DNA from: Deltaproteobacteria bacterium | GTDB lineage: Bacteria > Desulfobacterota > Dissulfuribacteria > Dissulfuribacterales > JALVPX01 | Length of the DNA: 43,599 nucleotides | Reading direction: 5' to 3' | Assembly: GCA_027031565.1 (NCBI GenBank) | Contig: JALVPX010000082.1 | Coordinates: forward strand, 1 to 43,599 | Shown here: one piece after another, positions 32,522 through 40,658 of the stretch | How positions within the stretch are numbered: the first letter of the stretch is position 1 | Layout: each line of letters opens with the position of its first letter | Made by a program: the position numbers and the translations under genes | The notes under the pieces: model-generated | Databases searched by the model: none | What the model was told of the DNA's origin: nothing | What the model saw: the letters and a program-made list of their open reading frames with translations, nothing else

Positions 32522-33341
32522 ACCATGTGGAATAGGAGTGAAGCCCTGGAAGCACAAAATTCACCCCTAAAAATGTGAATAATAAAACACCAAAGGCAAT
32601 GATGGTCATATAGGCAGCCCGCCTGCCGCGCCAGCCAACCGCCAGCCTTTGGTGAAGAAGCGCCGCATATAAGAGCCACGTAATAAGTGACCATGTCTCT
32701 TTTGGATCCCAGCTCCAGTATGAACCCCATGCAGAATCCGCCCACAAAGAACCTGTAATGATTCCCAGGGTGAGAAGGGGAAAGCCTATTTTGAGGCACA
32801 ACTGGCCCATCCTATCCAAAGTCTGCAGGGAGGGAAGGCGTTTAAAAAACGCTCCCAGCCTTTTCTTCTTTATCTGCCTTTCCTGAATCACATACATTAT
32901 TGCTATGGCAAAGGCCAAGGTGAATACACCATAGGCAACGAGACATATGGTGGCATGAACAGGAAGCCACCAGCTTTGCAGGGCCGGGGGCAGGGGAGCA
33001 ACCTTTCTGGAATAAAATGCTGCCCCAAGCATGCCAAATGTAGCCAGGGGAATTACAAAGGCTCCAAGGGCCCTTACCCGCTCCTTCCATTGAAAAAGCA
33101 TGAAAAACGCGGCAACTGACCAGGAAAAAAAAGAAAGCGATTCATGCAGGTTAACCAGCGGCGTGTGCCCTGCCGCAAGCCACCTGAGCAGTAGGAGTAT
33201 GGTATGCAGGGAAAATGCCGTTCCCAAAATGGCAAACGCCACCTTCCTGACGCCTTTTTTCAGAGTAACGACGTGCATGACAAATCCAACAGTGGCGCCA
33301 ATGTATAGAAACAGCGTTATCTGAAAGAGAAGGTCATACAT
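32514..33341 (-). CDS. ccsA: CcsA/HemX-like cytochrome c assembly membrane protein
   Basis: Inner-membrane haem handling protein of the CcsA/ResC family. About eight transmembrane helices, with the Trp-rich WWD motif seen as WGSYWSWDPKETW (about residues 205-217), the signature of haem-binding cytochrome c synthases. It also resembles HemX-type proteins often next to hemA. The stop of the siroheme gene and this start are adjacent, and it overlaps hemA, so the three are translated together. The partner ResB/CcsB protein is not in the window. It could serve the haems c of DsrJ. Confidence 0.9.
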   Translation of the reverse strand: MYDLLFQITLFLYIGATVGFVMHVVTLKKGVRKVAFAILGTAFSLHTILLLLRWLAAGHTPLVNLHESLSFFSWSVAAFFMLFQWKERVRALGAFVIPLATFGMLGAAFYSRKVAPLPPALQSWWLPVHATICLVAYGVFTLAFAIAIMYVIQERQIKKKRLGAFFKRLPSLQTLDRMGQLCLKIGFPLLTLGIITGSLWADSAWGSYWSWDPKETWSLITWLLYAALLHQRLAVGWRGRRAAYMTIIAFGVLLFTFLGVNFVLPGLHSYSTWYE

Positions 33342-34049
33342 TTAATCAGCTTTACTTTGTTTTTGCCTTTCTTTCAAGAAATCCCGCACTATATGCGCCA
33401 CACCTGGGCCGCATATCCCAACACACCAGGCCAGGAACTCTTCATCCTGTTTGCCAGAATAAAGTTCAATGCCTTTTAATTCTCCAAGCCCCTTCAGGAT
33501 CCGGGACCGCCTTTCCGGCAGCGCTTCTTCCTGTTTCAAGAACTCCCTCAAACGCCCCAACAACTCGAGGTATTCACCAAATTCCTCACCCAATTCATGT
33601 TCCAGTTTGATTCTCAACGCTCTGGCCAAGGCCGGACTCTTTCCGCTGGTGGAAATCGCCACGCACAGATCGCCCCTGCGAACCTCAGACGGCACTATGA
33701 ACGTGCAATAATTGGGTTGATCTACCACATTGCAGAATATCCTCTTTGACTTTGCACAATTATATACCTCTTTTTGTACTCCTTGATCATCAGTGGCTGC
33801 CACAACCAGCCACACATCGTCCACGTCTTCTTGCTGGAATCTTCGTGCCTTGTGGTTGAGTCTGCCTTGACTTATCAACTTGCTCAGTTCCGGGGTCAGC
33901 CGGGGTGAAACAACGGTAACGCAGGCTCCGGCCTCGAGCAGGCGGGTTACCTTGCGCCCGGCCACACTGCCGCCACCGACCACCAGGACCTTTTTCCCCC
34001 TCAGGTCTGTGTAGATTGGATAATATCTGCTTTTCGTTGCTTCAGTCAT
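33342..34049 (-). CDS. Siroheme synthase, CysG-N/Met8 type
   Basis: Bifunctional precorrin-2 dehydrogenase/sirohydrochlorin ferrochelatase, the last two steps to siroheme. The N-terminal Rossmann motif is VLVVGGGSVAGRK (about 20-32). Conserved patches CNVVDQPNYCTFIVPSEVRRG and ISTSGKSPALA, each shown in part (NVVDQPNYCTFIVPS; STSGKSPALA), are hallmarks of CysG-N. The 235-residue form lacks the methyltransferase part of CysG, which must be supplied elsewhere. Siroheme is the cofactor of dissimilatory sulfite reductase, so placement near dsr genes makes sense. An upstream 43-base gap has an AT-rich inverted repeat at 34054-34071. Confidence 0.93.
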   Translation of the reverse strand: MTEATKSRYYPIYTDLRGKKVLVVGGGSVAGRKVTRLLEAGACVTVVSPRLTPELSKLISQGRLNHKARRFQQEDVDDVWLVVAATDDQGVQKEVYNCAKSKRIFCNVVDQPNYCTFIVPSEVRRGDLCVAISTSGKSPALARALRIKLEHELGEEFGEYLELLGRLREFLKQEEALPERRSRILKGLGELKGIELYSGKQDEEFLAWCVGICGPGVAHIVRDFLKERQKQSKAD

Positions 34050-34092
34050 AACGATACATTTAACAATGTATTTTATTTATGCCAGACAAGGC

Positions 34093-34821
34093 TCATTCAT
34101 GGTTGTTTTTCAAACCCATCCAGCGAGCCAGGTAAATTCCTATCTCATATACTCCCACAAGTGGGAGAAACAGCAGCAGCTGGGAAAAGATATCCGTTGG
34201 GACAAGAAGAACAGCCAAACCATACAAGACTATGTAACAGATCTTGCGGTTTTTTTTAAAATAATCGTGTGAAACGAGCCCTACCTTCGATGTAACGGCC
34301 ATCAAAAAGGGCAGTTCAAACACCAGCCCAAAGGTAAAAAGCGTCTTGGCAGCAAAGGTCAAATAGTTCTTCAACCTGGGCAAGGCCTGAAGGTTTTCAT
34401 TGGCATAGCCAAAGGTGATGTTCAATACAAAAGGAACTATTATCCAGTAACCGAACAACCCCCCTGAAATAAACAGGAGTCCACCCCAGAACAGGGCCTT
34501 CCTGAGCGTGGATTTTTCATGGGCGTACAGGCCTGGCGCTATGAATGACCACACTTGATACAATACCACAGGGGAAGAGAGGAAGAGGCTTGCCCAAAAT
34601 GCGACCTTCAAATAGGCAATAAATCCCTCTGTCAGCGCTGTAAAAACCATCTTGCTGTTGGAAGGCAAAACCTGTTTCACTGGCTCAAACAAGAGCTGTA
34701 TCAAAAAATCTGAAAAAAAATAACAGAGGCAGAAGGAAACACCTATGGCGACTGCGCTTTTTATGAGCCTGCTGCGCAGCTCTTCAAGATGCGTATAAAA
34801 GGGTAGGTGATCAATGGACAT
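34093..34821 (-). CDS. tatC: Sec-independent translocase TatC
   Basis: Main membrane receptor of the twin-arginine transport pathway, which moves folded proteins across the inner membrane. The 242 residues form about six transmembrane helices. The N-terminal LEELRSRLIKSAVAIGV segment and the FELPFLMAVTSKVGLV block are conserved TatC sequences. Its ATG overlaps the 3' end of the tatB-like gene, typical of a tatBC operon. It can serve DsrO, whose Tat signal lies in the same window. Confidence 0.96.
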   Translation of the reverse strand: MSIDHLPFYTHLEELRSRLIKSAVAIGVSFCLCYFFSDFLIQLLFEPVKQVLPSNSKMVFTALTEGFIAYLKVAFWASLFLSSPVVLYQVWSFIAPGLYAHEKSTLRKALFWGGLLFISGGLFGYWIIVPFVLNITFGYANENLQALPRLKNYLTFAAKTLFTFGLVFELPFLMAVTSKVGLVSHDYFKKNRKICYIVLYGLAVLLVPTDIFSQLLLFLPLVGVYEIGIYLARWMGLKNNHE

Positions 34822-35221
34822 TCGACCGCTGAGGGTCTCCCTTCGAGTCTGTTTTATCTGTTCCGGATCTGCCCGAAGCAGCTTCCTTCCAACCTGGCCC
34901 GACAGTGGAAAATTGGGGCTCCACAGTACCTTCAGGCTCTTCAGGAACGTCAGAAACGGCCCTCATCTGGTCGGCCTCACTCCCGGCCTTAGCCTCGGGG
35001 GGAACCGTAAACTTGTCTAACAGGTAGTCTGGCCTCTTCAACTCCTTTAGATCGTTCAAGGCTTCTAGTTCCAGCTCACGCTTGAACTCCTCGGTGGTAC
35101 GCCTCAAGTCCCCCACGATTTTGGCTATCTTGCGGGCGGTTTCCGGCAACTTGTCCGGGCCAAGAACAATCAGGGCAAGGGCGAGAATCAAAAAAAGTTC
35201 TGGAAGGCCTATGCCAAACAT
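34811..35221 (-). CDS. tatB: TatB/TatA-family translocase subunit
   Basis: Small single-span Tat component. The N-terminus MFGIGLPELFLILALALIV-like segment is the hydrophobic helix, then comes the short hinge with GPDKLPETARKIAK and an amphipathic helix, followed by a longer acidic tail. The 136-residue length and Glu near the start of the helix fit TatB better than TatA. ATG 35221 is preferred to GTG 35239 because a GGGTGA site lies upstream and the protein then begins with the family MFGIG. It overlaps tatC. No separate tatA is visible. Confidence 0.9.
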   Translation of the reverse strand: MFGIGLPELFLILALALIVLGPDKLPETARKIAKIVGDLRRTTEEFKRELELEALNDLKELKRPDYLLDKFTVPPEAKAGSEADQMRAVSDVPEEPEGTVEPQFSTVGPGWKEAASGRSGTDKTDSKGDPQRSNVH

Positions 35222-35259
35222 CGCTGAATCACCCGACACTATTTATTTTAAACGAACTG

Positions 35260-36366
35260 CTAAACATATTCCCTTCTGTTTCTGGTGCCCAGCAGGCAGA
35301 GCAGCTCATAGCTGATGGTGCCGGCCCAGGAAGAAAGCTCCTCAATGGTAATCTCGTCATTTCCTTGCTGGCCTAGCAGCGCCACCTCGTCTCCAATCCT
35401 AGTTTCTGGCACTTGGGTCACGTCAATCATTAATGATTTCATACAGATATTCCCAACTACAGGACACCGGACCCCCCTTACGAGCACCTTGGCACTGTTG
35501 GAAGAGGATCTCAAATAACCATTATCATATCCTACTGGAATTACCGCGATCTTGGAAGGTTTAGAGGTGGAAAAGGTGCCTGAATAGCCAACGGCCACCC
35601 CGGCATTTACTTCCTTTAAGGCTATAATATGACTGTAAAAGGCCATTGCAGGGGTCAGGTCTATAGAAGCCTGGCTGGCACGGCCTGGATATGCCCCATA
35701 CAGGGCAAGCCCGGGTCTGATAAAGCCAAAAATCGCTTGTCTAAAATTTATGGCACCAGCAGAATTTGCAAGGTGAACGCACCTGGGATGCCATCCGGCA
35801 TTCCGCACCTGGCCAAGCATTTGCTCGAACCTGGCTATCTGTGCTGATGTGGCCCTATCTTCTGGATCATCCGCTGATGCCAAATGGGAAAAAAGCCCGC
35901 CAAAGTTTAAAAATGGCCAGGTATGCCTTTGCCGGGCAATTAGAACCAGTTCATCACCTGAGAAGCCAAATCTTGTCATGCCCGTGTCGGCCTTAAGATG
36001 TATGGAAACGGACTTGTTTTGCCTGCTTCCAGCCTGGTTGAGGGCATCAAGCTGCGCTCGGTCATAGACACCCACTGTAAGATCAAGTTCAATGGCTGCC
36101 TCTTCCTGGCCCGGATAGAGTCCGGAAAGCATCAAGATGGGCCCATCTATGCCGAGTTTCCTTATATTCCAGGCCTCTTCCACCTCCGATACCCCGAAAC
36201 CCCATACACCGAGATCGGCCAAAATTCTTGCAACCTTGTCGAGCCCATGGCCGTAACCATCAGATTTGATCACCGGGATCACCCTGGAGGGCTCAACAGA
36301 GGCCTTGCGGCACAATGAAAGCAGATTTTTTTTGATATTTTCTGAGCTTATCAATATCTTATTCAT
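35260..36366 (-). CDS. alr: Alanine racemase
   Basis: Interconverts L- and D-alanine for peptidoglycan. The PLP-binding lysine is K34 in VIKSDGYGHG. The C-terminal catalytic Tyr lies in the VGYSGTF segment, with the later CMKSLMIDVT block. Length 368 residues from ATG 36366; a TTG at 36381 adds five residues but no Shine-Dalgarno supports either. It leads the minus-strand run alr-tatB-tatC-siroheme-ccsA-hemA. A seven-base stem inverted repeat (36408-36414 with 36432-36438) lies in its upstream leader. Confidence 0.95.
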   Translation of the reverse strand: MNKILISSENIKKNLLSLCRKASVEPSRVIPVIKSDGYGHGLDKVARILADLGVWGFGVSEVEEAWNIRKLGIDGPILMLSGLYPGQEEAAIELDLTVGVYDRAQLDALNQAGSRQNKSVSIHLKADTGMTRFGFSGDELVLIARQRHTWPFLNFGGLFSHLASADDPEDRATSAQIARFEQMLGQVRNAGWHPRCVHLANSAGAINFRQAIFGFIRPGLALYGAYPGRASQASIDLTPAMAFYSHIIALKEVNAGVAVGYSGTFSTSKPSKIAVIPVGYDNGYLRSSSNSAKVLVRGVRCPVVGNICMKSLMIDVTQVPETRIGDEVALLGQQGNDEITIEELSSWAGTISYELLCLLGTRNRREYV

Positions 36367-36407
36367 ATGGGAACAAAACAAAGGATCAATAGGGACACAA
36401 AAGTTAG

Positions 36408-36438
36408 GGGCTTGGACTCCTCGCCACCATGCAAGCCC
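36408..36438. repeat. Inverted repeat in the alr leader
   Basis: GGGCTTG and CAAGCCC form a seven-base stem around a 17-base loop, about 42 bases upstream of alr. It could be an operator or a leader hairpin. I see no match to a known riboswitch. Confidence 0.4.
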
Positions 36439-36468
36439 TCGGTTTCACATAATAACACAATAAACGAT

Positions 36469-36630
36469 ATGGGTCTTCACTGTATTGGATGTGGTGAAGC
36501 AGCGGTTCTGCATGGCCGGTGAGCCAGTGCCAGCGTTCGCTGCACGGCGTGCGGCCTGGAACTTCCGGCAAAATTTTACACAGATCAAATTGAAAAGGCC
36601 AAGGAAGACTGGGTAAAGGGGGCAAAATAA
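36469..36630 (+). CDS. Small zinc-ribbon reading frame with one in-frame TGA (possible selenoprotein or broken gene)
   Basis: A 53-codon frame starts at ATG 36469 and ends at TAA 36628-36630, just before a strong terminator. Codon 18 (36520-36522) is TGA. It separates two halves that belong together: CIGCG (C5, C8) before it and CTACG (C25, C28) after it, forming one zinc ribbon. A helical tail with DQIEKAKEDWVKGAK follows. No ATG, GTG or TTG occurs after the TGA, so the second half cannot be made by itself. A ten-base-pair stem with two bulges follows TGA (36523-36548). The frame is open upstream to a TTG at 36412. Either selenocysteine insertion, a nonsense mutation, or chance. No clear promoter or Shine-Dalgarno. 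Confidence 0.45.
36523..36548 (+). promoter_or_regulatory. Hairpin immediately after the in-frame TGA
   Basis: Stem GCC-GTG-CAGC pairs with GCTG-CAC-GGC, with single bulged A and C on the 5' side and a GTTC loop at 36535-36538. It begins at the base after TGA. A bacterial SECIS element would also be a stem-loop here, but its loop is usually farther from the UGA than these 12 bases. Confidence 0.35.
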
Positions 36631-36658
36631 AAAAGCCAGCCGTTCTGGCTGGCTTTTT
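36630..36658. terminator. Strong bidirectional terminator between the zinc-ribbon frame and dsrP
   Basis: A perfect 12-base stem (36630-36641 with 36647-36658, core AAGCCAGCC/GGCTGGCTT) with a five-base loop has A-runs on the left and T-runs on the right. It ends the small plus-strand frame and also the dsr operon on the minus strand. Confidence 0.92.
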
Positions 36659-36676
36659 ATTCAAAAAGTAAACGGT

Positions 36677-37840
36677 TTATTCTGCAGCCAAATCCCTCTC
36701 CTTCAAATATATGACCATCTTATAAAGGACTGTCAGGATCAGGAATCCGGTTGCCCATATTCCCAATGTGATAGATATCTCAGGCAACGTAGGTTGATAC
36801 TCGGTTATTTTCTCAAAGGGATTGGGAATGAATCCGCCTATTACCAGACCGACCCCCTTGTCTATCCAGGTTCCAAGAACTATTGCAGCACAGCCCAATA
36901 TCAGGAACCCCTCCTTCCTTCTCAATTGAGGAACGAGCATGATGAATACACCTATCAACCCTACGATAACCGACGTTCTCATCCATGGGACCAGCGCGTT
37001 GTGCCCCCACAAGCCCCAGAAGAGATATTTAAGAGGATTCATGTGGCCTGGGATGTTGCTGTAAAAGGAGGTAAAAAATTCCAAGCCAAGGAAGAAAAGG
37101 TTTGCAATCATAGCGTAGCATATGGTCCGGGCCACGTTTTGGATGGCCTCAGGATCTGGAGACCAGCGCGTTACCCTCTTTATTATCATAAGCATTATAA
37201 GAAGGAAGGCTGGCCCGGATGCAAAGGCCGAAGCCAAGAAGCGCGGCGCCATAATGGCTGTCAACCATGCATGGCGACCTGGCAGGCCGCAGTATAGAAA
37301 CGCCGTCACCGTGTGAATACTAAAGGCCCAAGGAATAGACACATATATGAATGGCTTTATCCAGCCTGGAGGAGGCACGTTTTTCCTCATAGCCAGCAGC
37401 GTATTGTATCCAACGATCAGGTTGATGAACAGGTAACCGTTCAAAACGATCATGTCCCAAAAGAGAATGGAGTTAGGCGTGGGATGAAGCAGCACGTTCA
37501 TTAAACGCATGGGCTGACCTAAGTCTGCTATGATGAACAGCAAACACATGGTCACGGCTGCTATGGCCAGAAATTCTCCAAATATGATTATATCACCATA
37601 TCTCTTATATCCATGAAGATACTTTGGCATTACCAGCATGACGGCTCCGGCCGCCACGCCGACCAGATAGGTGAACTGGGCTATGTAAACACCCCATGAT
37701 ATGTCACGGCTCATGCCGGTTATCCCCAGGCCTACGCTCAACTGCCTGAGATAGGATATGAAACCAATTAAAATCACCAACAGCAGGAATGAAATCCAGG
37801 CCCAGTATCTGGGACCTCCTTTCAGTGCCTTCTCAATCAT
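36677..37840 (-). CDS. dsrP: DsrP, NrfD-like membrane subunit of the Dsr complex
   Basis: Integral membrane quinone-interacting subunit of DsrMKJOP. The 387 residues contain about ten transmembrane helices of the NrfD/PsrC type. The YIAQFTYLVGVAAGAVMLV segment near the N-terminus and the ADLGQPMRLMNVL patch are characteristic. It carries no cofactor of its own and works with the iron-sulfur protein DsrO, encoded 15 bases upstream. Last gene of the operon, ending at a strong terminator. Confidence 0.95.
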   Translation of the reverse strand: MIEKALKGGPRYWAWISFLLLVILIGFISYLRQLSVGLGITGMSRDISWGVYIAQFTYLVGVAAGAVMLVMPKYLHGYKRYGDIIIFGEFLAIAAVTMCLLFIIADLGQPMRLMNVLLHPTPNSILFWDMIVLNGYLFINLIVGYNTLLAMRKNVPPPGWIKPFIYVSIPWAFSIHTVTAFLYCGLPGRHAWLTAIMAPRFLASAFASGPAFLLIMLMIIKRVTRWSPDPEAIQNVARTICYAMIANLFFLGLEFFTSFYSNIPGHMNPLKYLFWGLWGHNALVPWMRTSVIVGLIGVFIMLVPQLRRKEGFLILGCAAIVLGTWIDKGVGLVIGGFIPNPFEKITEYQPTLPEISITLGIWATGFLILTVLYKMVIYLKERDLAAE

Positions 37841-37855
37841 GGCCTTCTCTCCCTG

Positions 37856-38638
37856 TTAGACTAAATAAAATACACACGGATGGGTACCAAGCTCCGGTTT
37901 GCGCCTGATACTCACGTTGCTCCTCAACACGCGCCTTACATTTGATTCTGGATCGTGCAAGTTCCCAAAAAGCAAGGCGCCACAATGGCATGCCTCAACG
38001 CAGGCAGGCTGCAGGCCCTTTGCCAATCTTTCCACACAGAAATTGCACTTTTCCACTACGCCCTTCATGCGCGTTGGAAATTCATTATTGATTTCCTTGA
38101 TATAAGGTCTGGGATTTATCCAATTGAGGTTACGTGAGCCATAGGGGCAAGCCGCCATGCAGAAGCGGCATCCGATACAGCGGTGATAATCCATGGCCAC
38201 TATCCCGTCTGGCCTTTTAAATGTAGCCTTGGTAGGACAAACCCTCACGCATGGCGGATGGTCACAATGATTACACATCAAGATGAACGGGGTCTCCTTC
38301 AGCTCATCCGGCATATACTCATTGTGGGAATCTGGAAAAGCGTGCTCATATTCCTCTTTCCAAATCCATTTGACCTCACGCTTGGGATTGTCAATTACGG
38401 GTATATTGTGAACCAGCCTGCAAGCGTCGATACACTTGGTACAGCCTTTTTCGTCTTTGCACCTGCGCATATCAACTACCATAGCCCACCGGGTGGCTGC
38501 CTTCTCAACATGCTCAGCTGCAGCATGGCCATGCGCGGCATCTACCTCACCAGGCTGGAGCACTTCCCAGGCCCCGCTTGATACTCCCAGGGCAGAAAGC
38601 CCTACTATTTTTAAGAATGACCTTCTGTCGATGCCCAT
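37856..38638 (-). CDS. dsrO: DsrO, periplasmic iron-sulfur subunit with Tat signal
   Basis: A 260-residue ferredoxin-like electron carrier in the periplasm. The N-terminal twin-arginine signal is DRRSFLKIVGLSALG. Four cysteine groups for [4Fe-4S] clusters are visible: GCTKCIDACR, CNHCDHPPCVRVCP, CIGCRFCMAACP and CNFC...CVEACHCG. ATG 38638 has an AGGGAG Shine-Dalgarno; longer frames start upstream without one. It overlaps dsrJ by 28 bases. Export needs TatBC, whose genes are about 3 kb away. Confidence 0.95.
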   Translation of the reverse strand: MGIDRRSFLKIVGLSALGVSSGAWEVLQPGEVDAAHGHAAAEHVEKAATRWAMVVDMRRCKDEKGCTKCIDACRLVHNIPVIDNPKREVKWIWKEEYEHAFPDSHNEYMPDELKETPFILMCNHCDHPPCVRVCPTKATFKRPDGIVAMDYHRCIGCRFCMAACPYGSRNLNWINPRPYIKEINNEFPTRMKGVVEKCNFCVERLAKGLQPACVEACHCGALLFGNLHDPESNVRRVLRSNVSIRRKPELGTHPCVFYLV

Positions 38639-39033
38639 GTCTTTCTCCCTTCGGGTATGAAATGGCAATCCCAACAATATGGTTTTATGTCTGTGTAATT
38701 ATGGCACGTGTCACAAAACTCCTTTTTGTTGGAGTGACATTTCATACAGGTGTTTTGGAGACTTATGTAAATTTTTTCGCCTTTTTTATTGATGTATCTC
38801 CTTTCGCCCTTTCTCAAGGCCCGATCGCGCCATTCATTCAACAGCTGCATATGCGTAGAGCGCATGAATTGGCGGCTCTCTACACACTCTTTCTTCTCCA
38901 ATTGCTGTATCGCAGGTGTATCAAGCTTTGGAGACGGCTTAGGCGCTGCCTTACCCTTGTTGAGCCATATCGGAGATGTAACAAGTCCTACAAATATGGC
39001 CAGCCCGACTATGATCTTGCCTGTATCATACAT
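38611..39033 (-). CDS. dsrJ: DsrJ, triheme cytochrome c subunit
   Basis: Periplasm-facing cytochrome held by an uncleaved N-terminal helix (about 7-24). Three haem c sites lie close together near residues 95-125: CMKCH, CDTCH and CWDCH. In characterised DsrJ proteins one haem has an unusual His/Cys ligand set; which Cys would do so here is not evident to me. The 140-residue length is normal. The start overlaps dsrK by eight bases. Confidence 0.95.
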   Translation of the reverse strand: MYDTGKIIVGLAIFVGLVTSPIWLNKGKAAPKPSPKLDTPAIQQLEKKECVESRQFMRSTHMQLLNEWRDRALRKGERRYINKKGEKIYISLQNTCMKCHSNKKEFCDTCHNYTDIKPYCWDCHFIPEGRKTWASTEGHS

Positions 39034-40657
39034 CTTCCTGAGCCTCCTCTTCTTTTGGGGCCCTGCCCGGGATTTCTTCGCCGCGGAGGTTTACGCTTCT
39101 TTCATTTTCACCCTCCATGATCAAGGCGTTTGCTACCAATTCGGATACACCGGCAACGTCGACTCCTGGAACCCAATATTCCATGGAAGCGGGCAAAACA
39201 GCCCTGTCTATGGCGCATACACAAGCCAGCGTGTTCACCCCATATTTGTTGTGCACATGTTTGACGGCGTTGGCCCTAGGCAAGCCGCCTCTCATGCGCA
39301 GCTCCATGTTTTCCCCGGCATTGAGTCCCGAACCGCTGCCGCAGCAGAAGGTCTCCTCTCGTATGGTATTTTCTGGCATTTCATAAAAGTGATTGCACAC
39401 GTTCTTTATGACGTAACGGGGTTCCTCCAGCATTCCCATGCCCCTGCTGGGGTTGCATGAATCATGGTAAGTGACCTTCAGGTGATCATTTCTGCTTGGA
39501 TCGAGCTTTAGCTTTCCATGCTTTATAAGGTCTGCCGTAAACTCGCTGATATGCACCATTTTGAGAGACTTTGCATTCTCAAACTTGGTACCGGTAATAG
39601 GGGATATAGGCTCTTCCAAGGAATCTACCGGTTTCTGGAATGTGTTCATGTATTGGTGGATCACCCGCCACATGTGGCCGCACTCGCCGCCCAATATCCA
39701 TTTTACGCCGAGCCTTTCAGCCTCGTGATATATTTTTGCATTGAGCCTTTGGGCCATTTCCAATGAAGTGAAGAACCCAAAATTTCCGCCCTCGCATGCA
39801 TAGGTGCTCCAGGTGTAGTCAAGGCCGATGTGTTCAAAGAGCATCAAATAGCCCATGAGGGTATAAATCCCAGGCTCAGCAAAGACGTCACCGGAAGGCG
39901 TCACAAATAGGATCTCTGCGCCCTTCCTGTTGAAGGTAGGCTCGATCTTGATTCCCACAAATTCTTCAATATCATCGCATAAAAATTCTATATTCTGCTT
40001 GAAGGTGTGGGGCAAAAGGCCCAGGTGATTGCCTGTGTTGTAGCAGTTGCATACTGGCTCTTGGATCCAGTTGATGTTAAGGCCGAAGAGGTTTATCAGC
40101 TCACGGCCCAGTATTGTGATCTCGGCCGTATCGATGCCGTAAGGGCAGAAAAGCGAACAGCGCCTGCATTCTGTGCACTGAAACAAGTAGTACCATATCT
40201 CCTTCAGCACAGGCATGGTCAATTTTCTCGCCCCGGCCAGCCTTCCAAGGATCTGTCCTGCCTTGGTGAATTCTCCGCGATAGACTGAGCGCAGCAGCTC
40301 GGCCCTTACCACCGGCATGTTCTTGGGATCACCTGATCCAATAAAGAAGTGGCACTTGTCGGCACAAGCTCCGCAACGAACACATATGTCCATAAAGATC
40401 TTGAAGGTACGATGCTTGTCCAGCCTCTCCCTGAAGCCTTCAAGAAAGATCTCTTTCCAATTTTCCGGAAGACCCCAATCCTCCTCCACCGGGGACCACT
40501 TGTGCGCATTCGGCATATCAACGCATTCGATCTTCTCCGGCTTGGCTGGATAACAATATATGCCCTCTTTGATGTTGACGGGTATATCCATCCAGTCCTG
40601 CTTGGGAGGACGGAGATCAATCCTAAGAGTTTCCTGGGGTGTCAGTTCCTTTGCCAT
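39026..40657 (-). CDS. dsrK: DsrK, HdrD-like catalytic iron-sulfur subunit
   Basis: Cytoplasmic subunit proposed to act on DsrC trisulfide, passing electrons from the membrane. Two ferredoxin-type motifs lie near residues 92 and 170 (CVRCGACADKC and CTECRRCSLFCP). Two CCG-type regions follow, with CCGSGSGLNAG and the closing CVCAID, which is the DsrK form of the noncubane cluster site also found in heterodisulfide reductase HdrD. Length 543 residues. It begins one base after the dsrM stop and overlaps dsrJ. Confidence 0.97.
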   Translation of the reverse strand: MAKELTPQETLRIDLRPPKQDWMDIPVNIKEGIYCYPAKPEKIECVDMPNAHKWSPVEEDWGLPENWKEIFLEGFRERLDKHRTFKIFMDICVRCGACADKCHFFIGSGDPKNMPVVRAELLRSVYRGEFTKAGQILGRLAGARKLTMPVLKEIWYYLFQCTECRRCSLFCPYGIDTAEITILGRELINLFGLNINWIQEPVCNCYNTGNHLGLLPHTFKQNIEFLCDDIEEFVGIKIEPTFNRKGAEILFVTPSGDVFAEPGIYTLMGYLMLFEHIGLDYTWSTYACEGGNFGFFTSLEMAQRLNAKIYHEAERLGVKWILGGECGHMWRVIHQYMNTFQKPVDSLEEPISPITGTKFENAKSLKMVHISEFTADLIKHGKLKLDPSRNDHLKVTYHDSCNPSRGMGMLEEPRYVIKNVCNHFYEMPENTIREETFCCGSGSGLNAGENMELRMRGGLPRANAVKHVHNKYGVNTLACVCAIDRAVLPASMEYWVPGVDVAGVSELVANALIMEGENERSVNLRGEEIPGRAPKEEEAQEDV

Positions 40658-40658
40658 A

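Noticed and set aside
34054..34071. AT-rich hairpin between tatC and siroheme synthase as a terminator
   Set aside because: The seven-base A/T stem is weak and the flanking genes run in the same direction with a short gap, so read-through is more likely.
39026..40657. C-x-C instead of C-x-x-C in the last cluster motif of DsrK as a defect
   Set aside because: As far as I recall, other DsrK proteins have the same CxCAID ending, so this is the normal form of the family.
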